Of a DNA stretch of 64,000 nucleotides, positions 56,003 through 64,000 are shown piece after piece. The DNA comes from Nocardiopsis sp. FR4 (GTDB taxonomy: Bacteria > Actinomycetota > Actinomycetes > Streptosporangiales > Streptosporangiaceae), in NCBI RefSeq assembly GCF_009830945.1, contig NZ_VWVV01000008.1, forward strand, positions 62,001 to 126,000. Reading direction: 5' to 3'. The translations under genes and the position numbers were made by a program. Position 1 is the first letter of the stretch; each line of letters opens with the position of its first letter. The notes below the pieces were generated by a model. That model saw only the letters and a program-made list of their open reading frames with translations, made no database searches and was not told where the DNA came from.

Positions 56003-56800
56003 GTGGAGATCGTGGGCGAGTTCGTTCGCGTGGAGAGCGACCCGGACCACCCGACGGTGGCCGTGCTCCGGCTCGACCGGCCGAAGGTCAACGCGCTCAA
56101 CGCGGCGGTGACGGCGGAGATCGCGGAGGCCGCCGGACGGGTGTCCGCCGACGAGGCGGTGCGCGCCGTGGTCGTCTACGGCGGGGAGCGGGTGTTCGTC
56201 GCGGGCGCCGACATCAAGGAGATGGCGGACCGCACGGCCGCCCAGATGCGTGAGTACGCTCGCGACCTGCAGAACGCGCTGAGCCTGGTGGCGCGCATCC
56301 CCAAACCGGTCGTGGCGGCCGTCACCGGGTACGCCCTGGGCGGCGGCCTGGAGCTGGCCCTGGCCGCGGACTTCCGGGTCGCGGGCGCGGGGGCGCGCCT
56401 GGGCGTGCCCGAGATCCAGCTGGGCGTCATCCCCGGCGCGGGCGGTACGCAGCGCCTGCCCCGCCTCGTCGGCCCGGCCCGGGCCAAGGAGATGATCTTC
56501 AGCGGCCGTCACGTGAAGGCGGAGGAGGCCCTGGAGATCGGCCTGGTGGACCGGGTGGTCCCGGACGAGGAGGTCTACGCGGCCGCCGTGGAGCTGGTGG
56601 CCCGGTACGCCGACGGTCCGGCGGTGGCGCTGGCCGCCGCGAAGGAGGCCGTGGACCGGGGGCTGGAGACCGACCTGGACACCGGGCTGGAGATCGAGCG
56701 GCTGCACTTCTCCGGGCTCTTCGCCACCGAGGACCAGAGGACCGGGATGCGCAGCTTCGTCGAGCAGGGCCCCGGCAAGGCCAGCTTCAGCGGGCGCTGA
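56003..56800 (+). CDS. Enoyl-CoA hydratase/isomerase family protein
   Basis: A 265-residue crotonase-fold enzyme that hydrates trans-2-enoyl-CoA in fatty acid degradation. The oxyanion-hole segment VFVAGADIKEM (about residues 63-73) and both catalytic glutamates, in GGGLELALAADF and VPEIQLGVIPGAGG, are present, which favours a true hydratase. GTG 56003 is chosen because GAGGAG (55990-55995) lies seven bases upstream; GTG 55982 would add seven residues and lacks such a site. The specific substrate is unknown. Confidence 0.9.
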   Translation: MEIVGEFVRVESDPDHPTVAVLRLDRPKVNALNAAVTAEIAEAAGRVSADEAVRAVVVYGGERVFVAGADIKEMADRTAAQMREYARDLQNALSLVARIPKPVVAAVTGYALGGGLELALAADFRVAGAGARLGVPEIQLGVIPGAGGTQRLPRLVGPARAKEMIFSGRHVKAEEALEIGLVDRVVPDEEVYAAAVELVARYADGPAVALAAAKEAVDRGLETDLDTGLEIERLHFSGLFATEDQRTGMRSFVEQGPGKASFSGR

Positions 56801-57164
56801 GCCGGGCGGGGGAGGGGCGGCGCGCCGGCCGTCCCTCCGCCCTCCGCCGGGGGAGGGCGCCCCGGCCGCGGGTGCGGGGCGGGAAGGGTTTCGCCTCCCG
56901 GCTGGTTTGAGTAGCTTTGCGATGGATTCTCCCGACGTCCGCATCCGGCCAGTCCCGGGGCGGAGGAGGGAACCGCGCACGCGAGTTTTCCGTCATACTC
57001 GTGGTGGTCGTCCGAGGACGGACGTGTTCGTCGGCGCCCCACACCCGACGGGGCGGAAGCGACCGCACGGGCCCCGCGGGGGCCACACAAGCCAATGGTG
57101 ACCCATCCCCCGGCCGATAAGCTGGACGGGGCGGTATGCGGTCTTTTGAGGGGATGAGTTCTCG
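56801..57164. other. Gap between the enoyl-CoA hydratase and kinase genes
   Basis: 364 bases. The first 80 are extremely GC-rich with several overlapping hairpins (for example GGAGGG 56811-56816 with CCCTCC 56833-56838) and likely terminate the upstream transcript. TAAGCT (57118-57123) is a good -10 for the kinase, with no clear -35. No gene is supported. Confidence 0.5.
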
Positions 57165-59492
57165 ATGGCAATGTCGGCAGGTTTCCCCACGGGTGAGGAG
57201 CTGCCGGAGCGCATCGGCCACTACGTCATCCGCCGCCGTATCGGACAGGGCGGCATGGGCGTGGTGTACCAGGCCGAGGATCCCCGGACCGAGCAGTTCG
57301 TCGCGGTGAAGGTCCTCAAACCGGAGGTCGCCGGCGACCACATCGCCCGGGCCCGCCTCGCCCGCGAGGTCGAGACCATGCGCCGGGTGCAGAGTCCCAA
57401 CGTGGCCGAGGTCATCGACGCGGACACCCAGGCCGAGCTGCCGTGGGTGGTCACCGAGTACATCCCCGGACCGACCCTGGACGCCACCGTCACCGACCAC
57501 GGCCCGCTCCGGGGCCGCGCGCTCACGCGGTTCGTCACCGGCCTGGCCCGGGCGATCAAGGACATCCACGCGGTGGACGTGATCCACCGCGACCTCAAGC
57601 CCGGCAACGTGATCATCTCCAACGGCGAGCCGATCGTCATCGACTTCGGCATCGCGCACGCGGTGGACGGCGCCAAGCTGACCCAGACCGGCACGTTCGT
57701 CGGCACGCCCAGCTACCTGTCGCCCGAGGTCATCGAGGGCACGGACCTGGGTCCGGCCACCGATATCCACGCCTGGGGCGGCACCGTCGCCTTCGCCTCC
57801 ACCGGGCGCCCGCCCTACGGCGCGGGCACCTTCGAGGTCATCTTCTACCGCATCCTCAACGGCGAGATCGACATGGACGGGATGCACGAGGCGCTGCGGC
57901 CCCTCGTCACCCGGGCGGTCTCCCGGGACATGTCCCGGCGCCCGACGGCCGCGCAACTGGTGGAGGAGACCGGCCGCCTCAACCTCGACCTGCCCTGGAC
58001 CGAGGACACGGGCAACCGCTCCAGCGGGCTGACCGGCAGCCACACCGTCTACAACCCCGCCGTGGGTGGCTCGCCCTCGGGCGGCGGCCTGGGCGGCGCG
58101 GCCGCGGCCGGGGCGGTCGGCGCAGCCGGGGGCTACCTGGCCGGACGCGCGTTCCGCGGGAACGAGGAGTGGGGCCCGCCGCACACCAGCAGCGGGGCCA
58201 ACCCGGCCGCCAGCGCCTGGTCCCTGCCCAAGGACCCCCCGCGCCCGACCTCCGCGGCCTCCTCGGGCGGCTGGGCCAGCGACCCGGAGGCCACCGACGA
58301 CCTGTCCGGCGCCGCCCGGCAGCGGGGCTGGGACAGCGATCCCGAGGCGACGGACGACCTGTCCGGGGCCGCCAACGCCCGGCGCTCCTGGGACAGCGAC
58401 CCGGAGGCCACCGACGACCTGGGCGCCGGAACCGAGCGGATCACCCCGAACGGCGCCGACGACCCGCACGACCCGCAGGGCACGATGCGGATGGACCCCG
58501 TCGCGCTCCGGGACGACCGGGACGACGCACTGGGCACCCGGCGCTTCCAGCCGCACGAGTTGGCCGCTGAGGACCCGCAGGGCACCATGATGATGAGCCC
58601 CGTGGACGACGCCGGCTCCGGGCGGCGACCCTACGCGGAGCCGGAGGAGCCGGTCGACCAGCAGGCGCCGCAGACGCAGTTCTTCAACACCCCGCTGCAC
58701 AAGGGCGACTTCGGCGACATCCTCACCCCGGTGGACGACGGCCGCCACAGCGGCCGCACCCAGGAGTTCGACGAGGAGGGGTACGGCGGCCGGGGCGGCT
58801 GGCTGAACCGGTTCCGGCGCGGCAGTAACGACCGGATGGGCGACTACTTCCGCGGCGACACCGGTGAGCAGGACGGGTACGACGAGGACGAGGAGTACTA
58901 CGAGGACGAGACCTGGCGGATGCACCCGCTGGTACTCATCCCCGTCATGGTCCTGCTGGCGGGGGTGGCCCTGTGGTTCCCCTGGTTCGGCACCCTGCTC
59001 GGCGTGGTGATCATCGCCGGGCTGAGCGCCCTGGACGTGGTCAAGGCCGAGCACGCCCGCCGCCTGCAGACACGCGGGCCGCGCAGCTCCGACACCATGG
59101 TGGTGGCGCTGAGCTTCCCGTGGGCCTTCGGGCGCATGGTGCTGCGCACGGTCGGTTTCGGGCTCGTCTACCTGGTGGCCGGAATCCTGGTCGGCATGGT
59201 CTACGCGCAGTTCGTGGAGGTGGGGAGCGAGGGCGCCAACTACACCGGCGCGTTCGCCATCTTCGTGATGATCCTGCTCAGCTACATCATGCCGAGCGGA
59301 CGCGAGGCGCGGCACCAGGCGGTGTGGCTGGTGGAGCGGGTGCGCTTCCACAACCTGTACCTGTACATCGGCGTGGTCATCGGCATCCTCCTGCTCACCA
59401 TGCTCATCCTGTCCATCGGGCTGAGCGCCGCCCCGTCCTGGGACCCCTTCGGCGGCCCCTCGGACTGGTTCAACTCCGCCTCCTCCGGCTGA
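57165..59492 (+). CDS. Ser/Thr protein kinase with multi-pass C-terminal membrane domain
   Basis: A 775-residue protein. The Hanks-type kinase domain (about residues 18-275) has the Gly loop IGQGGMGVVY, VAVKVL (Lys 49), HRDLKPGN (Asp 143), DFGIAH (Asp 160) and GTPSYLSPE. A long disordered linker follows (about 276-580) with three copies of an SDPEATDDL motif and Thr-rich acidic stretches (DPQGTM, TQFF, TQEF) that could be phosphorylated. The C-terminus (about 585-760) has five to six hydrophobic segments. Canonical PknB-type kinases have one membrane pass and PASTA repeats; neither is seen here. ATG 57165 is chosen. Confidence 0.92.
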   Translation: MAMSAGFPTGEELPERIGHYVIRRRIGQGGMGVVYQAEDPRTEQFVAVKVLKPEVAGDHIARARLAREVETMRRVQSPNVAEVIDADTQAELPWVVTEYIPGPTLDATVTDHGPLRGRALTRFVTGLARAIKDIHAVDVIHRDLKPGNVIISNGEPIVIDFGIAHAVDGAKLTQTGTFVGTPSYLSPEVIEGTDLGPATDIHAWGGTVAFASTGRPPYGAGTFEVIFYRILNGEIDMDGMHEALRPLVTRAVSRDMSRRPTAAQLVEETGRLNLDLPWTEDTGNRSSGLTGSHTVYNPAVGGSPSGGGLGGAAAAGAVGAAGGYLAGRAFRGNEEWGPPHTSSGANPAASAWSLPKDPPRPTSAASSGGWASDPEATDDLSGAARQRGWDSDPEATDDLSGAANARRSWDSDPEATDDLGAGTERITPNGADDPHDPQGTMRMDPVALRDDRDDALGTRRFQPHELAAEDPQGTMMMSPVDDAGSGRRPYAEPEEPVDQQAPQTQFFNTPLHKGDFGDILTPVDDGRHSGRTQEFDEEGYGGRGGWLNRFRRGSNDRMGDYFRGDTGEQDGYDEDEEYYEDETWRMHPLVLIPVMVLLAGVALWFPWFGTLLGVVIIAGLSALDVVKAEHARRLQTRGPRSSDTMVVALSFPWAFGRMVLRTVGFGLVYLVAGILVGMVYAQFVEVGSEGANYTGAFAIFVMILLSYIMPSGREARHQAVWLVERVRFHNLYLYIGVVIGILLLTMLILSIGLSAAPSWDPFGGPSDWFNSASSG
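58266..58430 (+). repeat. Threefold SDPEATDDL repeat in the kinase linker
   Basis: Three units of about 18-20 codons each encode W(A/D)SDPEATDDL followed by SGAA or GAG. Units 1 and 3 share near-identical DNA over the core; unit 2 differs at synonymous sites, indicating selection for the peptide. Confidence 0.8.
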
Positions 59493-59506
59493 CCGGCGGT
59501 GCCCCG

Positions 59507-59539
59507 GCGCCCTCCCTCCCGTCGCGGGAGGGAGGGCGC
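59507..59539 (+). terminator. Terminator after the kinase gene
   Basis: CGCCCTCCCTCCCG and CGGGAGGGAGGGCG form a perfect 14-bp stem with a TCG turn, extendable by one pair and followed by TGTCGCTTTTC. Confidence 0.85.
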
Positions 59540-59726
59540 TGTCGCTTTTCGGGTCGATACCGGTGGTGTGACCGGTTCCTCCGGCGCGCGCGGCGACTAG
59601 GGTGGAAACGGGCACCGGAGTCGCGCGTGCCCGGCGTCGGGGCTGGTGGCCGCCCGGGAGTGGGGCGGCGGCGGACCTGCGCGCGGGGGTGGTTAGGGTT
59701 GCCTCAGTCACACCGGGGCCCGCGGC

Positions 59727-59755
59727 TTGGCCCCCAAGCTACTAGCCAGTAACAT
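59727..59755 (+). promoter_or_regulatory. etfBA promoter with overlapping palindromic operator
   Basis: TTGGCC (59727-59732), a 17-base spacer and TAACAT (59750-59755) form a plausible promoter. The near-palindrome TACTAGCCAGTA (59740-59751, one mismatch) sits between and overlaps the -10, a typical TetR-family operator position. Confidence 0.5.
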
Positions 59756-59906
59756 CTGGACTGAGAGCACATCGCGGGATCGGTCACAAGGCGGACCCGC
59801 CGTCGGATGACCGAACGGCATTCGGCATTGTTGGGCAGAACGGGGCGCGCCAGCGTCCGGCCGCCGCACGGCGGATCATGGAGTGCAGGGAGGTCGGCCA
59901 CCGGCC

Positions 59907-60686
59907 ATGAATATTGTCGTTTTGGTCAAGCAGGTCCCGGACACGGCGACCGAACGGAAGCTCAACCCCGATGACAGGACGCTCGACCGCGCAGCGTCGG
60001 ACGGCGTCATCAACGAGCTCGACGAGTACGCGATCGAAGAGGCCCTCCAGCTCAAGGAGAAGCACGGCGGCGAGGTCACCGTCCTGACGATGGGACCCGA
60101 CCAGGCCACCGACTCCATCCGCAAGGCCCTGTCCATGGGCGCGGACAAGGCCGTCTTCCTCAACGACGACGCGCTCCACGGCTCGGACTCGCTCCAGACC
60201 GCCTACGCCCTCGCGCAGGTCCTGGGCACCATGGAGTACGACCTGGTCGTGCTGGGCTCGGAGTCCACCGACGCCCGCACCGGCGTCGTGGGCGCCGCGC
60301 TCGCCGAGTACCTCGGCCTGCCGCAGCTCACCTTCGCGCGCAAGGTCGACGTCGACGGCAGCACCATCCGCATCCAGCGCCAGACCGACTACGGCTACGA
60401 CCTGGTCGAGGCGCAGCTGCCCGCGGTCGTCTCCGTGGTCGAGAAGATCAACGAGCCCCGCTACCCGTCCTTCAAGCTCATCATGCAGGCGAAGAAGAAG
60501 CCGGTCGACAAGAAGTCCGCCGCCGACGTGGGCATCGACACGGCCAAGGTGGGTCTGGCCAACGCCACCACCGAGACCGTCGACTTCGCCGCCGCGCCGC
60601 CGCGCGCCGCGGGCACGATCGTCAAGGACGAGGGGGACGGCGGCGCCAAGATCGCCGACTTCCTCGCCGAGAAGAAGTTCGTGTAG
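59907..60686 (+). CDS. etfB: Electron transfer flavoprotein subunit beta
   Basis: A 259-residue AMP-binding subunit of the soluble carrier that passes electrons from acyl-CoA dehydrogenases to the membrane quinone pool. The N-terminus MNIVVLVKQVPDTATERKLN and the signature VDGSTIRIQRQTDYGYDLVEAQLPAVVSV-type region (about residues 149-180) identify it. ATG 59907 is chosen. etfA follows after 33 bases. Confidence 0.97.
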   Translation: MNIVVLVKQVPDTATERKLNPDDRTLDRAASDGVINELDEYAIEEALQLKEKHGGEVTVLTMGPDQATDSIRKALSMGADKAVFLNDDALHGSDSLQTAYALAQVLGTMEYDLVVLGSESTDARTGVVGAALAEYLGLPQLTFARKVDVDGSTIRIQRQTDYGYDLVEAQLPAVVSVVEKINEPRYPSFKLIMQAKKKPVDKKSAADVGIDTAKVGLANATTETVDFAAAPPRAAGTIVKDEGDGGAKIADFLAEKKFV

Positions 60687-60719
60687 GCCAGGCGAGAGAC
60701 TCAGGAAGGTTCAAGGATT

Positions 60720-61664
60720 ATGGCTGAGGTCCTCGTCCTCGTCGACCACGTCGACGGACAGGTCAAGAAGGTCACCACCGAGCTGCTCACCGCGGCCCGC
60801 CGCATCGGCGAGCCCGCGGCCGTGTGGGTCGGCGACGGCGCGGAGTCCGGCAAGGGCGCCCTGGCCGAGTACGGCGCCGAGAAGGTCTACGTGGCCCCGG
60901 CCGAGCTGGGCGACCACGTCGTCGCCCCCAAGGCCGAGCTGCTCGCCAAACTCGCCCAGGACAAGGGCGCCGCCGCCATCCTCGTCTCGGCCACCGCCGA
61001 GAACAAGGAGATCGCCGGACGCACCGCCGTCAAGCTGGGCTCGGGTGTGCTCACCGACGTCGTCGACGTCAACGCCGACATCGTCGCCGAGCACAGCATC
61101 TTCGGCGGCGCCACCGTCACCCACGCCCGCGTGCGCACCGGCGTGCCGGTCGTGGCCGTGCGCCCCAACTCCGTCCCGGCCGAGGCCGCCTCCGGCGCCG
61201 CGGTCGAGGAGGCCGTGTCGGTGGAGGTCTCCGACGCCGCCAGGACGGCCAAGGTCGTGGACCGCGTCCACGAGGAGCAGGGCGAGCGCCCCGAGCTCAC
61301 CGAGGCCGCGATCGTGGTCTCCGGTGGACGCGGCGTGGGCTCCGACGACTTCTCCGTCGTCGAGAACCTGGCCGACTCCCTGGGTGCGGCCGTGGGCGCA
61401 TCCCGCGCCGCCGTCGACTCCGGCTGGTACCCGAACCAGTTCCAGGTCGGCCAGACCGGTAAGACGGTCAGCCCGAACCTGTACGTGGCCCTGGGCATCT
61501 CCGGCGCGATCCAGCACCGGGCGGGCATGCAGACCGCGAAGAACATCGTCGCGGTCAACAAGGACCCCGAGGCCCCGATCTTCGAGCTCGCCGACTACGG
61601 CGTGGTGGGCGACCTGCACACGGTCGCGCCCCAGCTCACCGAGGAGATCAAGAAGCGCAAGTAG
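60720..61664 (+). CDS. etfA: Electron transfer flavoprotein subunit alpha
   Basis: A 314-residue FAD-binding partner of EtfB. The C-terminal FAD domain shows VVSGGRGVGS (about residues 198-207), FQVGQTGKTVSPNLYVALGISG (about 241-262) and the final NKDPEAPIFELADYGVVGDL. ATG 60720 follows AAGGTTCAAGGAT. A strong terminator follows. Confidence 0.97.
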   Translation: MAEVLVLVDHVDGQVKKVTTELLTAARRIGEPAAVWVGDGAESGKGALAEYGAEKVYVAPAELGDHVVAPKAELLAKLAQDKGAAAILVSATAENKEIAGRTAVKLGSGVLTDVVDVNADIVAEHSIFGGATVTHARVRTGVPVVAVRPNSVPAEAASGAAVEEAVSVEVSDAARTAKVVDRVHEEQGERPELTEAAIVVSGGRGVGSDDFSVVENLADSLGAAVGASRAAVDSGWYPNQFQVGQTGKTVSPNLYVALGISGAIQHRAGMQTAKNIVAVNKDPEAPIFELADYGVVGDLHTVAPQLTEEIKKRK

Positions 61665-61682
61665 CACCGCGCGCACGACCCC

Positions 61683-61716
61683 GAACGCCCGGCCGGGCCC
61701 CTCCGGCCGGGCGTTC
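61683..61716 (+). terminator. Terminator after etfA
   Basis: GAACGCCCGGCCGG and CCGGCCGGGCGTTC form a perfect 14-bp stem with a six-base loop. Confidence 0.85.
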
Positions 61717-61790
61717 GCGCCGTCGGGGCCCGTTTCCGCCGTCCGCGGACCGGGTAGTCGGGCCGCACGGCGCCGAGCGGGGGAGGGGAC

Positions 61791-62669
61791 ATGGCTGCGG
61801 AGACGGCCGGGGTGCGCGCGGGGCGGCGCGTGGTCGCGGTGCGCAGGCCGGGCAAGCCGCTGTTCGGCGAGGGCGGCGCGACCAAGGAGGACCTGGCCCG
61901 CTACCACGCCAGGATCGCCCCGCTGATGCTCCCGCACCTGCGCGACCGGCCGGTGGCCCTGGAGCGCTTCCCCGACGGGATCGGCGCGCAGGGCTTCTTC
62001 GTCAAGCACCCCCCGGTCCCGGACTGGGTGCGGACCGTGGACACCAGCGGCGGTCGGATGATGCTCTGCCAGGACGCGGCGGCCCTGGTGTGGTGCGCCG
62101 ACCAGGCGGCGGTCACCGTGCACGCCTGGCAGTCCCGGGAGCCGAACCTGGGCCGCCCCGACCGGATGGTGATCGACCTGGACCCGGCGGGGGACGGGCC
62201 GGAGTCCTTCGCCGGGTGCAGGGACGCCGCCCGCGACGTGCGCGAGGTGCTCGACGACCTGGGCCTGGCCGCGTACGTGATGACCACCGGCTCCAAGGGA
62301 CTGCACGTGCGCTCTCCGCTGCGCCCGGAGCTGGACGACCAGGGGGTCCGCCGCCTGGCCGAGGCGGTCGCCGGGCGGGTGGCGGCGCTGCGGCCGGACG
62401 AGCGGACCACCGAGGTGCGCAAGGCCGCGCGCGGCGGCCGCCTGTTCGTGGACTTCCTGCGCAACGGCCGCGAGCAGCTCGCGGTGGCCCCCTACGCGGT
62501 GCGGGCGCGGCCGGGCGCTCCGGTGGCGGCGCCGCTCGCCTGGGAGGAGCTGGAGGGCCTGGAGTCGGCCCGGGCGTTCACGATCGGCCTGGAGCGCGAG
62601 GAGTGCCCGTTCGCGGGGATGGGACGGCACGCCCGGTCCCCGCGCCGGGCGCTGGAGCGGCTGGGCTGA
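61791..62669 (+). CDS. Stand-alone LigD-type polymerase/primase domain protein
   Basis: A 292-residue archaeo-eukaryotic primase-like polymerase domain without ligase or nuclease domains. The metal-binding DLDP (within MVIDLDPAGDG, about residues 126-136) and TTGSKGLHV (about 165-173, substrate binding) are present, and KLYHARIAP-like sequence near the N-terminus is represented by LARYHARIAPLMLPHL. Such proteins (PolD/Prim type in mycobacteria) fill gaps in non-homologous end joining and excision repair. No ku or ligase gene is adjacent. ATG 61791 follows GGGGGAGGGGAC. Confidence 0.9.
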   Translation: MAAETAGVRAGRRVVAVRRPGKPLFGEGGATKEDLARYHARIAPLMLPHLRDRPVALERFPDGIGAQGFFVKHPPVPDWVRTVDTSGGRMMLCQDAAALVWCADQAAVTVHAWQSREPNLGRPDRMVIDLDPAGDGPESFAGCRDAARDVREVLDDLGLAAYVMTTGSKGLHVRSPLRPELDDQGVRRLAEAVAGRVAALRPDERTTEVRKAARGGRLFVDFLRNGREQLAVAPYAVRARPGAPVAAPLAWEELEGLESARAFTIGLEREECPFAGMGRHARSPRRALERLG

Positions 62670-62743
62670 GGACCGGACGCGCGCGGCGCCGGGCGCCTGG
62701 GACCGGGGCCCGCCCCGGCGCGGTATTGCCAGCGGCCGCTGAA

Positions 62744-62757
62744 CACTTGGCCAAGTG
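62744..62757. promoter_or_regulatory. Perfect 14-base palindrome upstream of the aldehyde dehydrogenase
   Basis: CACTTGGCCAAGTG reads the same on both strands and lies 76 bases ahead of the ATG at 62834, in an operator-like position. No regulator gene is visible in the window. Confidence 0.45.
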
Positions 62758-62833
62758 CGGCACGTCCCGTTGCCCCGGCGCCCGCCGGGGGACGACTGTG
62801 GGTGGGTAGCGACGTCTGAACGAGGGAGGGCGG

Positions 62834-64000
62834 ATGTACGCCGACCAGCGGCCGAGCGCCTACACGGGACTGGACCGGATGCCCATCGGGGGCCGGTGGC
62901 GCGACGGATCGTCCGGCACCGTCCTCCCGGACGTCGACCCCTACGACGACACGGTCCTGACCGAGATCCGCCTGGCGGACGAGCGCGACGTGGACCTGGC
63001 CTACCGGGCGGCCGAGGCGGCCTGGCCGGAATGGGCCGCCACGCCCGCCCCGGAGCGCGCCGAACTGTTCCTGCGGGCCATCGCGATCCTGGACGCGCGC
63101 CGCCCCGAGATCGTGGACTGGCTCGTCCGGGAGGCCGGAGCCGTGCGCGAGCGCGCCGAATTCGAGTGGCATCTGGTGCGCAGCGGCATGGCCGAGGCCG
63201 CCTCCTACCCCACCCGTGCCACCGGCCGCATCCTGCCCGGCCTCACCCCGGGCAAGGAGAACCGCGTCTACCGTGAACCGCTCGGCGTCGTCACGGTGAT
63301 CAGCCCGTGGAACTTCCCGCTCCAGCTCTCCCACCGCTCGGTCGCGCCCGCCATCGCCCTGGGCAACACCGTCGTGCTCAAGCCCGCCGAGAACACCCCC
63401 GTGACGGGCGGGCTCCTGCTCGCCCGGATCTACGAGGAGGCCGGGTTGCCCCCCGGCGTGCTCAACGTGGTCATCGGCAAGGGCGGGGAGATCGGCGACG
63501 CGCTCGCCACCCACGAGGCGTCCCGGATGATCTCCTTCACCGGCTCCACCGAGGTGGGCCGCCACATCGCCCGGCAGGCCCCGCTCAAGCGGCGCGCGCT
63601 CGAACTCGGCGGCAACGGGCCCATGGTCGTGCTGGAGGACGCCGACCTGGACCTGGCCGCGGACGCCGCGGTCTTCGGCTCCTACTACCACCAGGGGCAG
63701 ATCTGCATGGCCACGAACCGGGTGGTGGCCACGGCGGCCGTCCACGACCAGCTGGTCGAGCGCATGCTCGCGCGCGCCCGGGAACTGCGCGTGGGCGACC
63801 CCCGCGACGCGAATACCCAGATCGGTCCGGTCATCGACGACGAGCAGCGCGACGGCATCCGGGACCTGGTGGCCCGGTCCGCGGAGCAGGGCGCCCGGCT
63901 GCTGCTGTCGGGGGACCCCTCCGGCCCGGCGGGCCGGGTCCTGCCGCCCCACCTGCTGCTGGCCACCAACGACGCGCCGTGCGCGGTCGAGGAGGTCTTC
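62834..64000 (+). CDS. Aldehyde dehydrogenase (NAD(P)-dependent; 3' partial)
   Basis: The first 389 residues of an aldehyde dehydrogenase are visible; the frame is open to the window end. Motifs are VISPWNFPLQLS (about residues 155-166), VLKPAENTPVTG (about 179-190), SFTGSTEVGRHIA (about 235-247), the catalytic Glu in LELGGNGPM (about 256-264) and the nucleophilic Cys in GQICMATNR (Cys about 291). The GQICMATNR form is common in aromatic aldehyde (benzaldehyde/vanillin-type) dehydrogenases, so an aromatic substrate is possible but unproven. ATG 62834 has GGGAGG four bases upstream. Confidence 0.92.
   Translation, partial: MYADQRPSAYTGLDRMPIGGRWRDGSSGTVLPDVDPYDDTVLTEIRLADERDVDLAYRAAEAAWPEWAATPAPERAELFLRAIAILDARRPEIVDWLVREAGAVRERAEFEWHLVRSGMAEAASYPTRATGRILPGLTPGKENRVYREPLGVVTVISPWNFPLQLSHRSVAPAIALGNTVVLKPAENTPVTGGLLLARIYEEAGLPPGVLNVVIGKGGEIGDALATHEASRMISFTGSTEVGRHIARQAPLKRRALELGGNGPMVVLEDADLDLAADAAVFGSYYHQGQICMATNRVVATAAVHDQLVERMLARARELRVGDPRDANTQIGPVIDDEQRDGIRDLVARSAEQGARLLLSGDPSGPAGRVLPPHLLLATNDAPCAVEEVF

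Larger units (their letters stand above)
59493..59906. other. Gap between the kinase gene and etfB
   Basis: 414 bases with the kinase terminator (59507-59539), then a promoter-operator arrangement at 59727-59755 and a leader of about 145 bases to etfB. No gene is supported. Confidence 0.55.

Overview
This window is a stretch of actinobacterial chromosome. Supporting signs are the very high GC content, frequent GTG starts with purine-rich ribosome binding sites, Ala/Gly/Glu-rich proteins, actinobacterium-specific families (DUF2469, GlgE pathway), and conserved gene orders (rpmF-rnc-mutM-acyP-smc-ftsY-amt-ffh; rpsP-khpA-rimM-trmD-rplS-lepB; rpsB-tsf-pyrH-frr-cdsA). The content resembles Nocardiopsis/Thermobifida-type Streptosporangiales; that genus-level placement is inference. 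No insertion sequence, prophage, CRISPR array, rRNA or tRNA was found.

Layout. 1-645 holds the end of a membrane-anchored protein with a CBM2-like domain, then rpmB on the minus strand. 1349-4755 carries recG, rsmD and coaD. 4777-8660 is a ribosome/RNA and repair cluster (DUF177, rpmF, rnc, mutM, acyP and a small coiled-coil protein), driven in part by a good promoter at 4777-4806. smc (9036-12581) meets a secreted subtilisin-type protease on the other strand. A cobalamin riboswitch then controls a BtuF/BtuC-type importer that has no ATPase gene beside it. ftsY, amt, a lipoprotein and ffh follow. 24721-28326 is the rpsP-khpA-rimM-trmD-rplS-lepB block, followed by DUF2469, yraN, comM-like, dprA, a RidA-family gene, xerC and an M23-type peptidase. 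34213-38565 is rpsB-tsf-pyrH-frr-cdsA. After cdsA the housekeeping order ends: an aminotransferase and an APC permease lead to a complete minus-strand glgE-treS-mak-glgB operon, which converts trehalose through maltose-1-phosphate to branched alpha-glucan. A 740-base AT-richer gap with a perfect CRP-type palindrome separates glgE from a class A penicillin-binding protein with a glycine-rich repeat tail. A TPP riboswitch precedes a three-gene ECF vitamin transporter (YkoE-type S component, double ATPase, T component). The right end has an enoyl-CoA hydratase, a multi-pass Ser/Thr protein kinase, etfBA, a stand-alone LigD-type polymerase domain and an aldehyde dehydrogenase cut by the window edge.

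Themes. Translation, protein export (ffh, ftsY, lepB) and chromosome handling (smc, recG, xerC, dprA, rnc) dominate. Two vitamin transport operons (B12, thiamine) each carry a metabolite riboswitch followed by a hairpin that pairs with the ribosome binding site of the first gene, so both are predicted to act on translation. The most uncertain but interesting items are non-coding: a nested inverted repeat at 8122-8260, a perfect 18-bp hairpin inside the lepB N-terminal codons, and operator-like palindromes upstream of glgE, etfB, the protease and the aldehyde dehydrogenase. No clearly new protein system was recognised.
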